Notes under the pieces: generated by a model
Database searches by the model: none
Told to the model about the DNA's origin: nothing
What the model saw: the letters and a program-made list of their open reading frames with translations, nothing else
Shown here: piece after piece, positions 20,732-31,308 of the stretch
Position numbering within the stretch: position 1 is the first letter of the stretch
Layout of the letters: each line of letters begins with the position of its first letter
Translations under genes and position numbers: made by a program
Origin: Sphaerosporella brunnea
Taxonomy: Eukaryota > Ascomycota > Pezizomycetes > Pezizales > Pyronemataceae
Direction of reading: 5' to 3'
NCBI GenBank assembly: GCA_008704415.1
Contig: VXIS01000386.1
Span: 1-40,953, forward strand
Length of the DNA stretch: 40,953 nt

Positions 20732-21454
20732 TACTAATGCATGGGATATACTTGATAGGTAAATTTTCCCTCTCTCCTGTTTCCCCGCTTGCCTGCTTGC
20801 TTGCTTTCCAACTGACTGAGGCCAAGTACTATGCGTTAACTGATATCTGCCCTGCATACATCATTGCGATAGCGCTCAATCCAATAATGAAACTTGCTGA
20901 CTTCCAGTCCGCTTGGAGGGAGAGGCCTGAGAGGATTGAGCACGCTCACCCGACTGTGGAACGCGTCTGGCAAACATCATATCGTGATTAATATGCAGTG
21001 GTGATACCGGCAGAAGCAAGTTAGGAAGAGTATAAGGAAGGACCACTCTCTGAATGAGAGCGGCAGAAACGTCGGTAACTTGTAGAAAACCCCCATGAGA
21101 CAGACGCCATGGAGGTTTTCCAGTGTGATCTGCCCATACAGGGCACTATGAAGGACGTTCTGGGATACTGTGTCACACGGCGGCAGGAGCTCAAACTGCG
21201 AGACCTCGCCCCAATGGCTTTGGATTATTTGACAATCCCCGCTATGTCAGCCAAGCCAGAGCAGGTATTCAGTGTGGCAAAGATCACTCTCCCAGCACCG
21301 GTGTGCCCTAGGCGACGGCGTAATCAACGCCCTTGAGTGTCTCAAACGTTGGCAACTTGATGGTTTGATAGCTGCCAGCTGCGATGATATTCGGGAGCTA
21401 GAGTCGACGCTAGATGCGCTCTGTGAGGATGGGTTAGAAAAAGGACGCAAGGGA
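20732..21454 (+). pseudogene. hAT-1 transposase, C-terminal block (last codons resume at 23143-23174)
   Basis: Starts with NAWDILDR, then a probable intron (donor GTAAAT near 20759, acceptor before YYALTD near 20830; the exact phase does not resolve cleanly). It continues with CPAYIIAIALNPIMKLADFQ and WRERPERIEHAHPTVERVW, several stops, and LAPMALDYLTIPAMSAKPEQ, the hAT dimerisation domain (normally A-x-D-x-L-SIPA-x-S-x-x-ER-x-FS). After a frameshift comes GDGVINALECLKRWQ. The hAT-2 element enters after ..EKGRKG. Beyond it the same frame continues for seven codons to TAA at 23172-23174. Confidence 0.85.
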
Positions 21455-23142
21455 CAGACCTCCCAACCGTATTGGCAGTTTACCGGGTAAACCGGCAAAC
21501 CAGTTCATTTGAACTAACCGTTCGCGGTTTTACCGTGGAGTTCCGGCCCGCCGGGAACCAGTTCTCACGGTTCGCGGGAGCCGGTGGAACCGGGGAACGG
21601 CAGTACACCGTATAGCTCAAAAGTAACCAGTTGTTGTAAAGAAACCAGTTTGCGACGTCATTCTGAACGCATCACCACCGGACCGTGACCTTATGTCAGC
21701 CGGAGTGGAAACCTTCCGTCGGGGCCCCGCCACATATCCGTTCCACACTCCTTCCCTCCAAAATTAGTTCCCTCTTCGATGACACGAGCAGTCTCACCAC
21801 TTTAACCACGACCTTGCAGCCTGCGGAGCGGCGGCAGTCGACATCTCTGGCCCCAAGGCAGCAGTTGGCATCTCCGGCCCCAAGGCAGCAGTCGACCAAG
21901 GCGGCAGTCGACATCTCCGGCCCCAAGCTTGAGCCCAAGCCCACGCGAAGCAGCCGGTGCCTCAACAACACATGGAGGCAAACGCAAACGGGAAAAAAAC
22001 CTCGTGGATATTGACACATGGCCAGGAGGTTGATGTGGATGGGGCTACCTACTGGCAGTGTTCGCTCTGCTCGAATCGCGCCAGACAAAAGCAGTATAAA
22101 GTTTTAGCCGGAACGCGTGGTTTCTAAAAAGGTTCCAGCTCATTACAAAGGTTACCGAGGGTCTGAACGCTAGTCTTGTGGATGTTTTACCTGGTATCGA
22201 TTTCCTGCTTGATGCGTTCTCCGACGACCTATCTAGGGCAGAGGTGGCTAACTTGGCGCTGGCCGCCATGGTCCAGGGTGGATGATAAGTATTTTAGCCC
22301 TACAGACCGCGCACCCGTTTACGTTGACGCTGTTGTGCTGCATCCCCAACGTACATCGCAATATTTTCACCGGCGGTGGAAGGACGAGTGGATTATTCCA
22401 GCGAAGAGGGCGATTGAGGCGTTGCGGAAGGAGGAATACCAGCCAGCGGCAGTCCCTGCCCTCAATCCCCATATGGACAACCAAGCGGGCCATGTAAACG
22501 CGTTTGAGCTGTGGTTATCATCCAGCTGTACAGCATTGGGTGGTGTCCCTGTTCCCGCGGACGAATACCAAGACTATTGCACAATGAGTCCGGAGACATC
22601 TGTCAAGGATGCGCCAGCAGCCATCGCGTGGTGGTGCGAGCCCCGCCAGCGCCAAAGATTCCCCCACCTCCATCAAATGGCCGTTGATCTCCTTTCCATC
22701 CCGGCCATGGGTGCTGAACCAGAGCGTCTCTTCTCCGAGAGCAAGCGCATTTTGACCACGGACCAACATTCCATGCATGCGGACACGTTAGAGGCGGTGG
22801 CGGGGCAGAAACGCTTTAATAGGCGGCGCCGCCTTTAAAACGTGGCATTGTGTGGGGACGGGTGGCTTGGATCCGATGGCAACACGCAGGGTGGTTGACA
22901 GCGCGGGTTGTTTCCTTTTCCATGTAACGGCACGACTTTGTATCTACGATATTTGTTTGAACCCCGGACCTTGCACCCGCGCTCTCCAGCTCTTGGATGG
23001 CAAACCAGTTTTTTTGCAGCTTACCCAGTTCAAACTGGCTCGCGTACACTGGTTCGATCCACTGTGCACTTCTCGAACTTCGCAGTCCGTACAGTCCGTT
23101 CTGGTCTCAGTTTTGAACTGGTTTGCACGGTTGGGAGCTCTG
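21455..23142 (+). mobile_element. Second hAT element (hAT-2) nested in hAT-1, perfect 8-bp TSD
   Basis: A 1688-bp element beginning CAGACCTCCCAACCGT and ending with the complement of CAGAGCTCCCAACCGT. Inner ends share GCAAACCAGTTCA. It is flanked by GCAAGGGA at 21447-21454 and 23143-23150. Removing the element and one TSD copy keeps the hAT-1 frame open across the junction, confirming the boundaries. Several CCAGTT/AACTGG palindromes lie near both ends. It carries a truncated transposase with a large internal deletion. Confidence 0.92.
22000..22838 (+). pseudogene. hAT-2 transposase: BED finger remnant and C-terminal dimerisation domain
   Basis: Near 22016-22090 the frame HGQEVDVDGATYWQCSLC matches a BED-type zinc finger start (C-x2-C at 22059-22070). 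After a deleted or decayed stretch, the open frame to 22838 has YVDAVVLHPQRTSQYFHRRW (the LHP-x-x-K/R segment of hAT proteins), then DAPAAIAWWCEPRQRQRFPH and HQMAVDLLSIPAMGAEPERL followed by FSESKRIL. The C-terminus ends in RRRRL. The catalytic core between finger and LHP segment is missing. The Met at 22176 is arbitrary. An Ala/Pro/Gln-rich leader (21685-22014) may be the original N-terminus. Confidence 0.85.
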
Positions 23143-23428
23143 GCAAGGGAGCGGACTCAGTGGAGCGGTGGTAATGGGGAGTAGAATGTTATGTATGCAT
23201 AGCTTTAGAATAGATCTCTTTGAACCCACCCATTTCCCGTTGTCTGCCGTCAACTGCAGTCGACCGCCGTCAACCGCGGGCATGGTTGACCGCTTTTGAC
23301 TGCAGCCGGTCCGGTTGATCCCGCCTCAAAGACTGCCAGTTCTGGTCCTCGCCGTCGACCGGATTGTGAAATGGAGTCCAGTTCGGTTCTGAGCGAGGAC
23401 TGGACAGAACGGACCGTGTAGAACACTG

Positions 23429-23580
23429 CTCAAAACTGCAGGCTGTTTCAGTCCAGTCCAGGCCAACGCATGGACTAGCTTTTCCAGTCCGGGCTCAATC
23501 GCGGACAGGATCGCTTCAGTCCTTTGTCCAGCGCGGAATTGACCGTCCAGGCCGACCTGCAGACGGTGAGGAACACTGGC
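23429..23580. other. Possible right end of a third hAT element
   Basis: Immediately right of the hAT-1 TSD the sequence keeps many CAGTCC/GTCCAG motifs. It ends with GTGAGGAACACTG at 23566-23578, the complement of a CAGTGTTCCTCAC terminus that resembles hAT-1's own CAGTGTTC end. It could be the far end of the element whose transposase fragment lies at 16300-17000, with hAT-1 inserted into it. No matching left terminus or TSD was found. Confidence 0.35.
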
Positions 23581-23623
23581 AATCCATCACCATCCATCAC
23601 CCGCTCGAGCCGGCCCTTCAACA

Positions 23624-23977
23624 CTACATTTTAAGCAGAGGCAGCGCAAAAGAACTTGAGAGCGCAGATGAAATAGGCGGGGATGAGGTGGATTGAGCTC
23701 CAGGAGGGATAGGTGGCGGGGGGGTATAACCCCCGTACAGTAGTTTTCCGCCCAGGCACTGGGGTCCCACAACAATATGTTGCAGTGCGCGTATGTGTTC
23801 TGAGCTCACGGCCGACGGGGCAGCTGGTATGGGGGTATGATTGGCGATGCCGGGCATCTGATACGTCGCTCGGTCCCTGCCCGCATCCGTAGGCCGTTGG
23901 CCTGTCCCACTGCCAATCGATATTTGCTGTGTTTGCTGCGCCTGAAGTACGGGCGGGGTGCTGTGATTGGTGATCAA
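23624..23977 (-). CDS. Hypothetical Gln/Pro/Ser-rich frame, possibly a gene fragment
   Basis: A 117-codon minus-strand frame of protein-like low complexity: QAQQTQQISIGSGTG, PIPAAPSAVSSEHIRALQHI and YGGYTPPPPIPPGAQSTSSP. Such Q/P/S-rich composition is common in fungal regulatory proteins, but no domain is visible, and the other minus frames over the same interval are also open. It could be an exon fragment or chance. The Met start is not supported by any context. Confidence 0.25.
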   Translation of the reverse strand: MITNHSTPPVLQAQQTQQISIGSGTGQRPTDAGRDRATYQMPGIANHTPIPAAPSAVSSEHIRALQHIVVGPQCLGGKLLYGGYTPPPPIPPGAQSTSSPPISSALSSSFALPLLKM

Positions 23978-23999
23978 AGGCTATCACTCACGTGTGTTG

Positions 24000-26900
24000 A
24001 GCTGTCACTCCCTGTTGGCACACGACCACTGCATCGTCGATGGCATCTTGGTGCGTGCACAGCGGGTTGTCAATTCCAAGATAACTCTCGAGCCACGCCC
24101 CAAGCCTGACCCGTTTTTCGTTTGAGCCCGAGAACACGTTGACTCGTGTCGATTACCAAAAACACGCAAGCTCTTGCGTCAAATCGGCGGCAGGAACCGG
24201 GTTCTATCTGCCTCTGTATCCAGTTGAACTCGGTGGAATGGATCAACCCACAAAATGTTGTGCAATCCGGCGGAACAATCTGGGGATTGGAGCCGACACC
24301 ACCTCGCAGTCAGTCAGTCCGGAGTGCCAGCAATAAACCTGGCGCGGGTAGGACTCCACCTCAGCAGCCGCCTGATCGTCTGCCTTTGCATCGGAAGAAT
24401 TTTACCCGGAAATCGGGTTCGCCCTGCTACGTTTCGCGCTTCTCTGGCTTCACTTTTAGAAGGGGTCAGCGTTTTTCCGCGTCACATCTGCGCCGTCGTG
24501 GTGAAGCTTAGGCCACCCGCGCTGTTATACTTTCGTAGCAGGGGTGATGGGAGAAGATATCGCGCATTCCAGCACCAGAAAGCACGGCGGTAACAGCGAT
24601 ACAATCATCGCACTTAGATCTGGGCCGCGCGCCGGTCCGCACGTTCGAGGCTTTGTAGGCCGGACGTAATTAGGTCAAGAATGGCTGCTGACTGTGGATG
24701 AGTTCAACACTGTGGCTCATAGACACCAGCAGTGTTACGGCAGCATCTACCCGCAGCAGGTGTACCTCTGCGAAGAATGGTGGGTCATACCTCGCATTCA
24801 ATTCCCCCCCGCGAAGGGTGATGGTGAAGGATATTTCACCTATTGCTTCTTCATCCATTACCGACACGGCGCGGTATTCAGCAGCGTGTATGCTGGCTGA
24901 TGCGAGCTATGAACCAGCTAGCATGGGGTGCCGGAACGGCAGGCGGGGTATCGCTCATCGCGTGCTTGACTGGTATAATCATCAGAACAGTGGAATATAC
25001 TGCAACCTTCGCAGGGTGCTGTCGTTGTATCATAATCCATTCAACATCAGCAGCCATGGTATCAGCCGCCATGGATTCAGCACGTCATCGCGCCCAACGG
25101 CGGGGAGACACACGTAGCGAGAGGCCAGGAATGTTGGAGCGGAGGAGAGTTTAGGTATATCTGAACGAGTTGAACCGCAGCAAGCCTATAAGCCGGCCAT
25201 TCTCAGCTTAGGATTCCCCCGGTTGAAGGTGTTTACGCATCGAGGGGACGGTCACAAGGCGGGTGCACAGGCATCTGGGGAGGACAGCAAGTCCACGGGT
25301 GGACTGAACGTCGCAATGCGACCAGTCCTGGGTATGTGCAGCGCTTTTGAGAGTAGAAGAAGATATCCACCGACCGCAGCAAACAATTCCGCCCCACCCG
25401 AAGACCTAGATGGTCAAACGCCTCGAAACACGGCGGCAATTCGAGATGGGTGTGGCAGCCAGAGGCGATGCACAAGGAAGTCATTTTGCCAATCTACCGA
25501 CCTACCAGTTCAACAGCCGCATCACCCGCAACCGATTCAACGTGGTCCGCAACGCCAGGATGGTTACCTCCAGGCCTGGAGAAGGCACTAGGGCCGCGGG
25601 AGTGGTGGAGATTTCGGTCACATCACCACGTATTCAACCCAGAAAGCACCGGCATGGCGCCGATGTGTTTGGCTCGCCTGCAAGGGCTGAGGACGACTAC
25701 TCCCAGGTCGTACAGCGGCTGGGTGAAGGTAGTCAGTTCGGCGGGGAGGTAGCAGCGGTGGCAGTGGGGGGAGTAGGTTCAGGAGTGTACTCGCAGATCA
25801 CATTGCGACTCGTCAAAGCACGTGCTGGTTCATCCCAACAGGGACGCAGCAGCACAGCATGCCCAGATAAACCTCACGACGGGAGTGCCCGTGCGGCGCG
25901 TAGTTTTGAGAACCATGCAGGTGCGTCAACCCGCAACGGGTAGCGGACGCTGTCACGATGAGGCTGGTAGCAGCAGATTCACCGCGTTCAGCGCGTCGCG
26001 GGAAGATGGAATCGCGAGCGTGTACAGCAGGTGGCAGGTGGATAGGAGCGGGTATCGGTGCGGCAAGCTGACTCGGATCCACACCAACATGCATCGTGAC
26101 GGCTGCAATTCGTTTGGCGCATGTTTGACAACCATTCCCGGAGAAACCGGAGGCCGGGGGAACGTGATAGGGTAGCAGTAAAGGCATCGTTGGGAGATAT
26201 CGACCAGCAAGCCCGGCAATGGCGGCGTTGGAAACAGCGTATTGAGAACTCGTGCAGGGTGATGTCGTGAGACCGGTGCTAGGTACATCCACGTACTGTG
26301 AATGTTCAGCCATCGCAGAGGTTGTTAGCAGTGGATTCCGAAGATGAGGCGAGTTCGGCTATATATATGCATTCAACACCCACAGACGGCAACATTCAGC
26401 ACGTACAGCGGGTTCCGCCATGTTCCATGTCAGCCAGGTTATGGCGGTGGGACGCAGGCTGGTTGTACCCGGCCCCGTAGGTGTAGTTATCGACCAGTTC
26501 TCTGCCAGCAAGTTAGATTCAGCACATTTGGAGGCCTATCAGGCAGTGGAACTCCCGCAAGCACCACGACAGCAGCAATGTATTCTCCTGAATAGCAACG
26601 ATTGGGCTTCAACTTCCACGCCAACTGACTGTAGCTGGCTGACGTGGATGAGAGAGGTGCATGCCTACCGGATGACTCAGCTTCGCTCCCTGCAAGGTCA
26701 CCTGGCAGCCAGGAATAGGTGCCGTGGTGGCAGCTACCAGCGAGCGGGTTCAGGAGGAATCGCGTCAGCAGTCAACCACTTTCCTCGCAGCGTGCTGAGT
26801 CAGGCCTGTGCAGGCGCGAAACAGGATGTACGCGTTGCAGGTGTACTCGCCAAAACCGTGCAAGGTGCGTCAACCTGTCTTAGGGTTGGTTTACTCAACC

Positions 26901-27090
26901 TGTCAGGATTGGCCCAGGCAGCCAACCACTCGCGTTCCCGCTGCACTTTAGGCAGTTGCGGATGTCACGTGGGGTGTGTACCGCAGCGGCATCGAAATTT
27001 GCAAGTGGTACCGGTCATTGCAACCTGTAACGTCGCCGAAAATATCAATGCATCGCCGCTTCCTGGGTTTGAACCGCAACGGATATGCCC
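24000..27090. other. Unrecognised 3 kb region with long but unassigned frames
   Basis: Stop-poor DNA with overlapping frames on both strands, notably 25410-25943 (+, 177 codons), 25813-26313 (-, 166 codons) and 26420-27154 (+, 244 codons). None shows a recognisable domain, signal peptide or membrane segment, and frames on opposite strands overlap, so none is called as a gene. Short motifs such as TTCAGCA, CCGCAGC and ATCGACCAG recur irregularly, hinting at an old degenerate repeat. No TIRs or LTR ends were found. Confidence 0.4.
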
Positions 27091-27730
27091 CGCTGGTGCC
27101 TTCGGTTCAACGATTGTAGCTGCCGATTCGTGCAACAGCCTATTGGGTGTGTGAATCGTGGTGTGGCATGCTGATCCTCGTAGGCCAGGGAGATGTGTCC
27201 GCGGTCACGGGCCGGCTAGATTTCTCACTTGCGGTGCTCGCGTGTCCATGACGTAAGCACCAGGAAACAGGGGAGTCAGCAAGCCGAGGGACCGGCGATC
27301 GTGGGCGGAGCAGCATGCAGACAGATGGACTGTAACCACATTTCGGAGGTGGGGACAGGCTATGTGAACTCGGTATGTGCATTCCTATCGGTACGGAAAC
27401 CTAGATTCTGATTCTTCCAACATCCCAGTATGAGTGCTAGTTGTGCCGTGACCATCGTGACACGGGAAGGCAGATGTCTCGGCCGGTGAAGTGTCCGGTC
27501 ATGGCCGGCTAGACATCTCCCTCGCCCGTGTTCGTATCGCCATGGCGCGATTAGTACTCAACGAAGGCTGCTGGAAGGCGAGGTATCTGCGGTTGTGGAC
27601 AGATCGGCCTGCAGACACAGCGACTATGGCCAAATTACGGAGGAGTGGACATCGCCATCTATTCCCGCAGTGGACGGTGCTATTCCTACGCAAAGATAGA
27701 TTGTGTTTCTTCCAGCAGCGTGCAATAAGA
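27090..27730 (+). repeat. Degenerate ~310-bp tandem duplication
   Basis: The first unit (about 27100-27410) contains GGAGATGTGTCCGCGGTCAC followed by GGGCCGGCTAGATTTCTC, and later GCATGCAGACAG and ATTCCTATCGGTACG. The second (about 27410-27725) repeats the order with GCAGATGTCTCGGCCGGTG, ATGGCCGGCTAGACATCTC, GCCTGCAGACAC and ATTCCTACGCAAAG. Within the second unit, AGATGTCTCGGCCGG and CCGGCTAGACATCT can form an imperfect stem (27473-27519). Confidence 0.55.
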
Positions 27731-27739
27731 TGATTCGTG

Positions 27740-29790
27740 GATGCTCCTTTACGGTTGTTCCAAGAACCACAGCTGTGCGCTGAGGTGGTTAGCGTTATGC
27801 TCGCTACTAGACGCGCACTGTTATATTACCTCAATCGCGGTGCTGACCAGTCCTCAGCTGGTTTCCATTCGCCCCCCGCCGGGTATTTTCCTGCTACCGC
27901 TGTTTAACATACGGAAAGAATCGCAGTGGCTGCCACAATCGCTGCCATCTGAGTTTGGACTAGCCACGTTACCGCCGAACTCTCCACCTCCCCCCGCCGC
28001 TCCCCATGGCACGTGTACCCGGCCGCGTTGTAACTCAGGAGTAGTTTGACCAGCTCCCTAAACGAGCAAAATCCACCGCCAGTTCGCGAGATTTTGGACC
28101 ATCGGGCGGAGTGCGGGCAGTCATCAAGAACAGTTCCGGCGGGCGTGGACGTTTAATCTGCCCCAATCCTTTTCAGTTGGATCGAGTTTGAAATGGTATT
28201 TGGGTGCGACGGTGAGCGCCGCTCAATGGACTGCTTCACAATACACCTTTGGGCCAGAAAGTCAGGTTCCATGGGGAGCAGAGTGCGATGGCATCCCGCA
28301 GGCTGCCAGAATTGTTGTTGGTTGGATTGAATGGATCTTTACGCTGCGGGAGCATGCCCTCGTCCGCCCGTAAGCCTCGCCCGTCAGGTAGTATCCTTGC
28401 ACCGTTTGCTTGTCCATCAGATACGATCAGAGGCTGTTCGAGTCCCCTTTCGTGGTCGCGCACTGGCCGCATTCCGCACGGATAAATATTGACTTTCGCT
28501 GCTCGCAGGGCATTGCATTGCCTTTGTAACTGCAGTGAAATGCAGCGTTGTCCAAAATAAAGACATCTTGGCAATTTGGAAACGCGAGATTGAAGATAGC
28601 AATGAGTACTTGTTCAGGACGAGTTCAGAATTCCACTTGGTTCTATTTCTGCACTCTATGACAATAGCGGCGTGCGACGCATCCATGCGTGAACCCTTGG
28701 TAATATCAGATGGATTACTTGCAGTGCGCGAAGTTGTCCAGCAGGACACATTAATCCCAGATCCTGAATCTTTTGGACGCAAAGGGTACCACTCGCCGTC
28801 CCGGCACAAACTACACGGGTCCGAAGCACATCGACGTGGATCAAGCGCAGGCCGGTTTTTTGGTGCGCCTCGTACATAACCGGCAAGTCAGAGAAGGGAT
28901 CAATTCCCGAAATCGACTGAGCCTCTGGTGCTTTCCAGTGAGTGTAATTTTGCCATCTGCGACCACATCTACATACGTCCCGCACCTGCGCCACAGTCCG
29001 TGGGAACCCATCCTCGATATATCATGATATGTCGGTACAAAGTGGCGTTTTCCAGTGTCCGGAACAGTGTCCGGAACCTGGAGTCTAGGAAGACTTGACT
29101 ACTGCTGGTTGTCCGGGGGCTGTAAAAATCATTCCAGCATTGTTGGCTTTGATTCCACCAGGGGAGGAGGGAATTTATTGTCCCAGTAGTCAACAACATT
29201 ATCCTGTTCAGGGCCATCCTTGTACGCCAGGTCTTGTGTTGCGAGGGCTTCCTTGTTCAGGCAGGCCAAGAAGTCTTTGAGGAAACGTTTTGTGCCCTGA
29301 TCTAGCACTTTGTCGAGATTCTTCCAACATCGTCCATCCTTGCTGCAGAAGAACGTCCGATTGCAAAACCCAGTGGGTTTCTTGCCTCATACTACCCATT
29401 TTCCCTTCTGGTCTTTGGCGGCGACGGTTGAAGCTGGAATTTTCTGGGGTTTTCTCCGGAACGTGCGCTTCAATCCCATACGTTGGAAGGTTGAGGAACC
29501 TCTGAACTTGACTTGGTGTCCGCTCGATGACTTTTTATATTCGGCCGGCAAACGTGCGGAATCCACTTGCGGTGCTTGCTGGCATGTATCTGGGAGAGAC
29601 ATGTCCGAAATCTAACCTGCAACCGTACTGCCCAGGGTTGCAGAATGTGCCGAATCTGTCGACTGCGCCGACTCCTCATACACCAACACCTGCACCGCGT
29701 ACGTGTATAAGCTCAGGATCACAGTCCTACGCAACGAATGCATCGCCGCTATCGGCGTACCTTTTCTCTAAACCGATAGAGATAGGCTGA
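27740..29790 (-). other. Unassigned region with minus-strand coding-like fragments
   Basis: No gene can be called. On the minus strand, in changing frames, there are coherent-looking pieces: RCWKNLDKVLDQGTKRFL and LACLNKEALATQDLAYKDG (about 29210-29340), GLWRRCGTYVDVVADGKITL (about 28920-29010), VYEAHQKTGLRLIHVD (about 28850-28900) and QDVFILDNAAFHCSYK (about 28520-28570). The last resembles the DNA-x-x-H segment of DDE transposases, but the match is short. A heavily frameshifted transposon-like gene is possible. Confidence 0.3.
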
Positions 29791-30032
29791 AATCATCTCC
29801 GCTGCAGCGGACTGTATTGACTGGCCGGTTTTTGACCGGGAAGTGGCTGCGTTGGGGGATCCTCAACGCGCTGAATGCATCGCCATTTTCTCGGGTGTAA
29901 CTGGTTGAGATATGTGCGCAAGACTACGGGTTGTACTGCTGGCCTCGCTGCGCTCGCTGGGGTTCAAGTAGTCGAGATATGCGTGAAAGCTCTACTTTTG
30001 CTAACTATTGACAGTTTGACGTACCCAGGATT

Positions 30033-30638
30033 GTGCTGAACAGTACGCACACGCACGGTTCGCGCTGCGTGCCTCGAAACGCGGCTGCACGCCTTCCCCA
30101 CCTACCGCCGTACTGCATTTTGCCGGATGCTGCCAGAGCTGGAAGTGGTGCTGAGTCACTTGCGCGGAGATATATAGGCGAAATCTGCCCTCCGGCGGCG
30201 AGGAAAAAAACTGGGGGTGTTCGATTCGTGAAGGTATGGCCAGAACCGCGTCACGCCGCAGCCCACCCGGTGGCTCAGTACCTTGAACTAGCTGCAGTTG
30301 GATCGTGTTGTGGGCTGTCTAAACTGCCTCGATCCACGATTTGTGTGATTCGGTACACGCTCGGTAATGATAGTATAAAATCACGTGCGCGTCTTGCCGG
30401 CCGGTTCTCAGCACTACCTAACAACCTATACATAGCCGCATTTGGAGAAGGGGATCGTCGTCTCAGCGGCTCCCAACGCGCAGATTCCACAGCCGTGAGC
30501 CTCGGCTCCGCCGGTGTTGAACCGGTTGCGATGGATGACAAAATCAACTTGCTCCTGCACGCCCACAGCCTGGGACCGCTATTCTTGTACCTCACCGCCC
30601 CGTATTGGCAGTGCCACGCACCCCAACCCCAACCCTGA
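30033..30638 (+). CDS. 201-codon open frame, unassigned
   Basis: The longest plus-strand frame in this part of the window. Composition is Ala/Arg/Leu-rich with no recognised motif (for example PRSTICVIRYTLGNDSIKSR and SNNLYIAAFGEGDRR-like segments). A 184-codon minus-strand frame (30275-30829) overlaps it. No intron, start context or homologue is apparent. More likely chance in G+C-rich DNA than a gene. Confidence 0.15.
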   Translation: MLNSTHTHGSRCVPRNAAARLPHLPPYCILPDAARAGSGAESLARRYIGEICPPAARKKTGGVRFVKVWPEPRHAAAHPVAQYLELAAVGSCCGLSKLPRSTICVIRYTLGNDSIKSRARLAGRFSALPNNLYIAAFGEGDRRLSGSQRADSTAVSLGSAGVEPVAMDDKINLLLHAHSLGPLFLYLTAPYWQCHAPQPQP

Positions 30639-31308
30639 TCTTCGAGCCCCTCTCGTCGGGCTCGGCAGCCAGAAAACGCTTTTCCGTAGCCAGCGCGCAA
30701 CTGGTAGCCGTGTAGCCTACATCGTCTCCACGGCTTATACCTGACCGCGTTTTGATCGCGGGGTCTGGGATTCGCTGAATGGCGTGTTGGGGTTCCACTG
30801 GTGCTTCGTAGATAGATGCGGGTGCTCACCCACCATTGTTCCGCGGAGATGCGGTCTTGCGGCTCCTGGCGGCTTTGTAAATGTATGCTGGAAGCGAAAT
30901 GTGAGCACGCACTGCTGACTTATATGTGACCGCAAATGCTGCATCAAAACGGAACATATAAATCGAACCAGCGACACAGATGCCCGCTGTATACCGGGCG
31001 TTCGCTAATGACCGGAGTGTTTCTCCACAGCGAGATTGCTGACTCCGCTGGTGAGGCGAAGGTTGCCATCGCCGCGACAGCTCACAGGACACAACTCGGC
31101 GTGGCCACTGTCTATTACGGACGGCAAGTAAACAGTGTGTTTTTGATACCAAACCCAGACGCACTGTCTCGTCTATCCATCCCATTGTCACTGTGCCAAA
31201 GCCTGCTGCTTCCCGCCGAATCACTGTGACTAACATACACCGCACGACGAGGAATTATAGACTTTGTCATGCCCTCGCCATGCTTTGTTACGTTGGCGAG
31301 TTTCTTCT

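Larger units (their letters stand above)
17286..23428 (+). mobile_element. hAT transposon (hAT-1) with TIRs and 8-bp TSD, host to three nested elements
   Basis: A 6143-bp element with imperfect TIRs: left CAGTGTTCGGCACGGTCCG (17286-17304), right the complement CGGACCGTGTAGAACACTG (23410-23428). It is bounded by the perfect 8-bp repeat CTCAAAAC at 17278-17285 and 23429-23436. Subterminal regions are dense in CTGCGGACC, GTCCGG and GTCGACCG motifs (17300-17530 and 23240-23400), as expected for transposase-binding sites. It encodes a decayed hAT transposase in three blocks, separated by an LTR-element remnant and a MITE. A second hAT element sits inside the last codons. Removing the nested material leaves ~3 kb, a usual hAT size. 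Confidence 0.9.

Noticed and set aside
23041..23070. GGTTCGATCC resembling a tRNA T-loop
   Set aside because: No acceptor, D or anticodon stem can be drawn upstream; it lies within the subterminal region of hAT-2.
25410..27154. Two long plus-strand frames (177 and 244 codons) as genes
   Set aside because: No domain, biased composition, and a 166-codon frame overlaps on the opposite strand; stop-poor non-coding DNA explains them equally well.
30275..30829. 184-codon minus-strand frame
   Set aside because: Overlaps another long frame on the plus strand; neither shows recognisable features.
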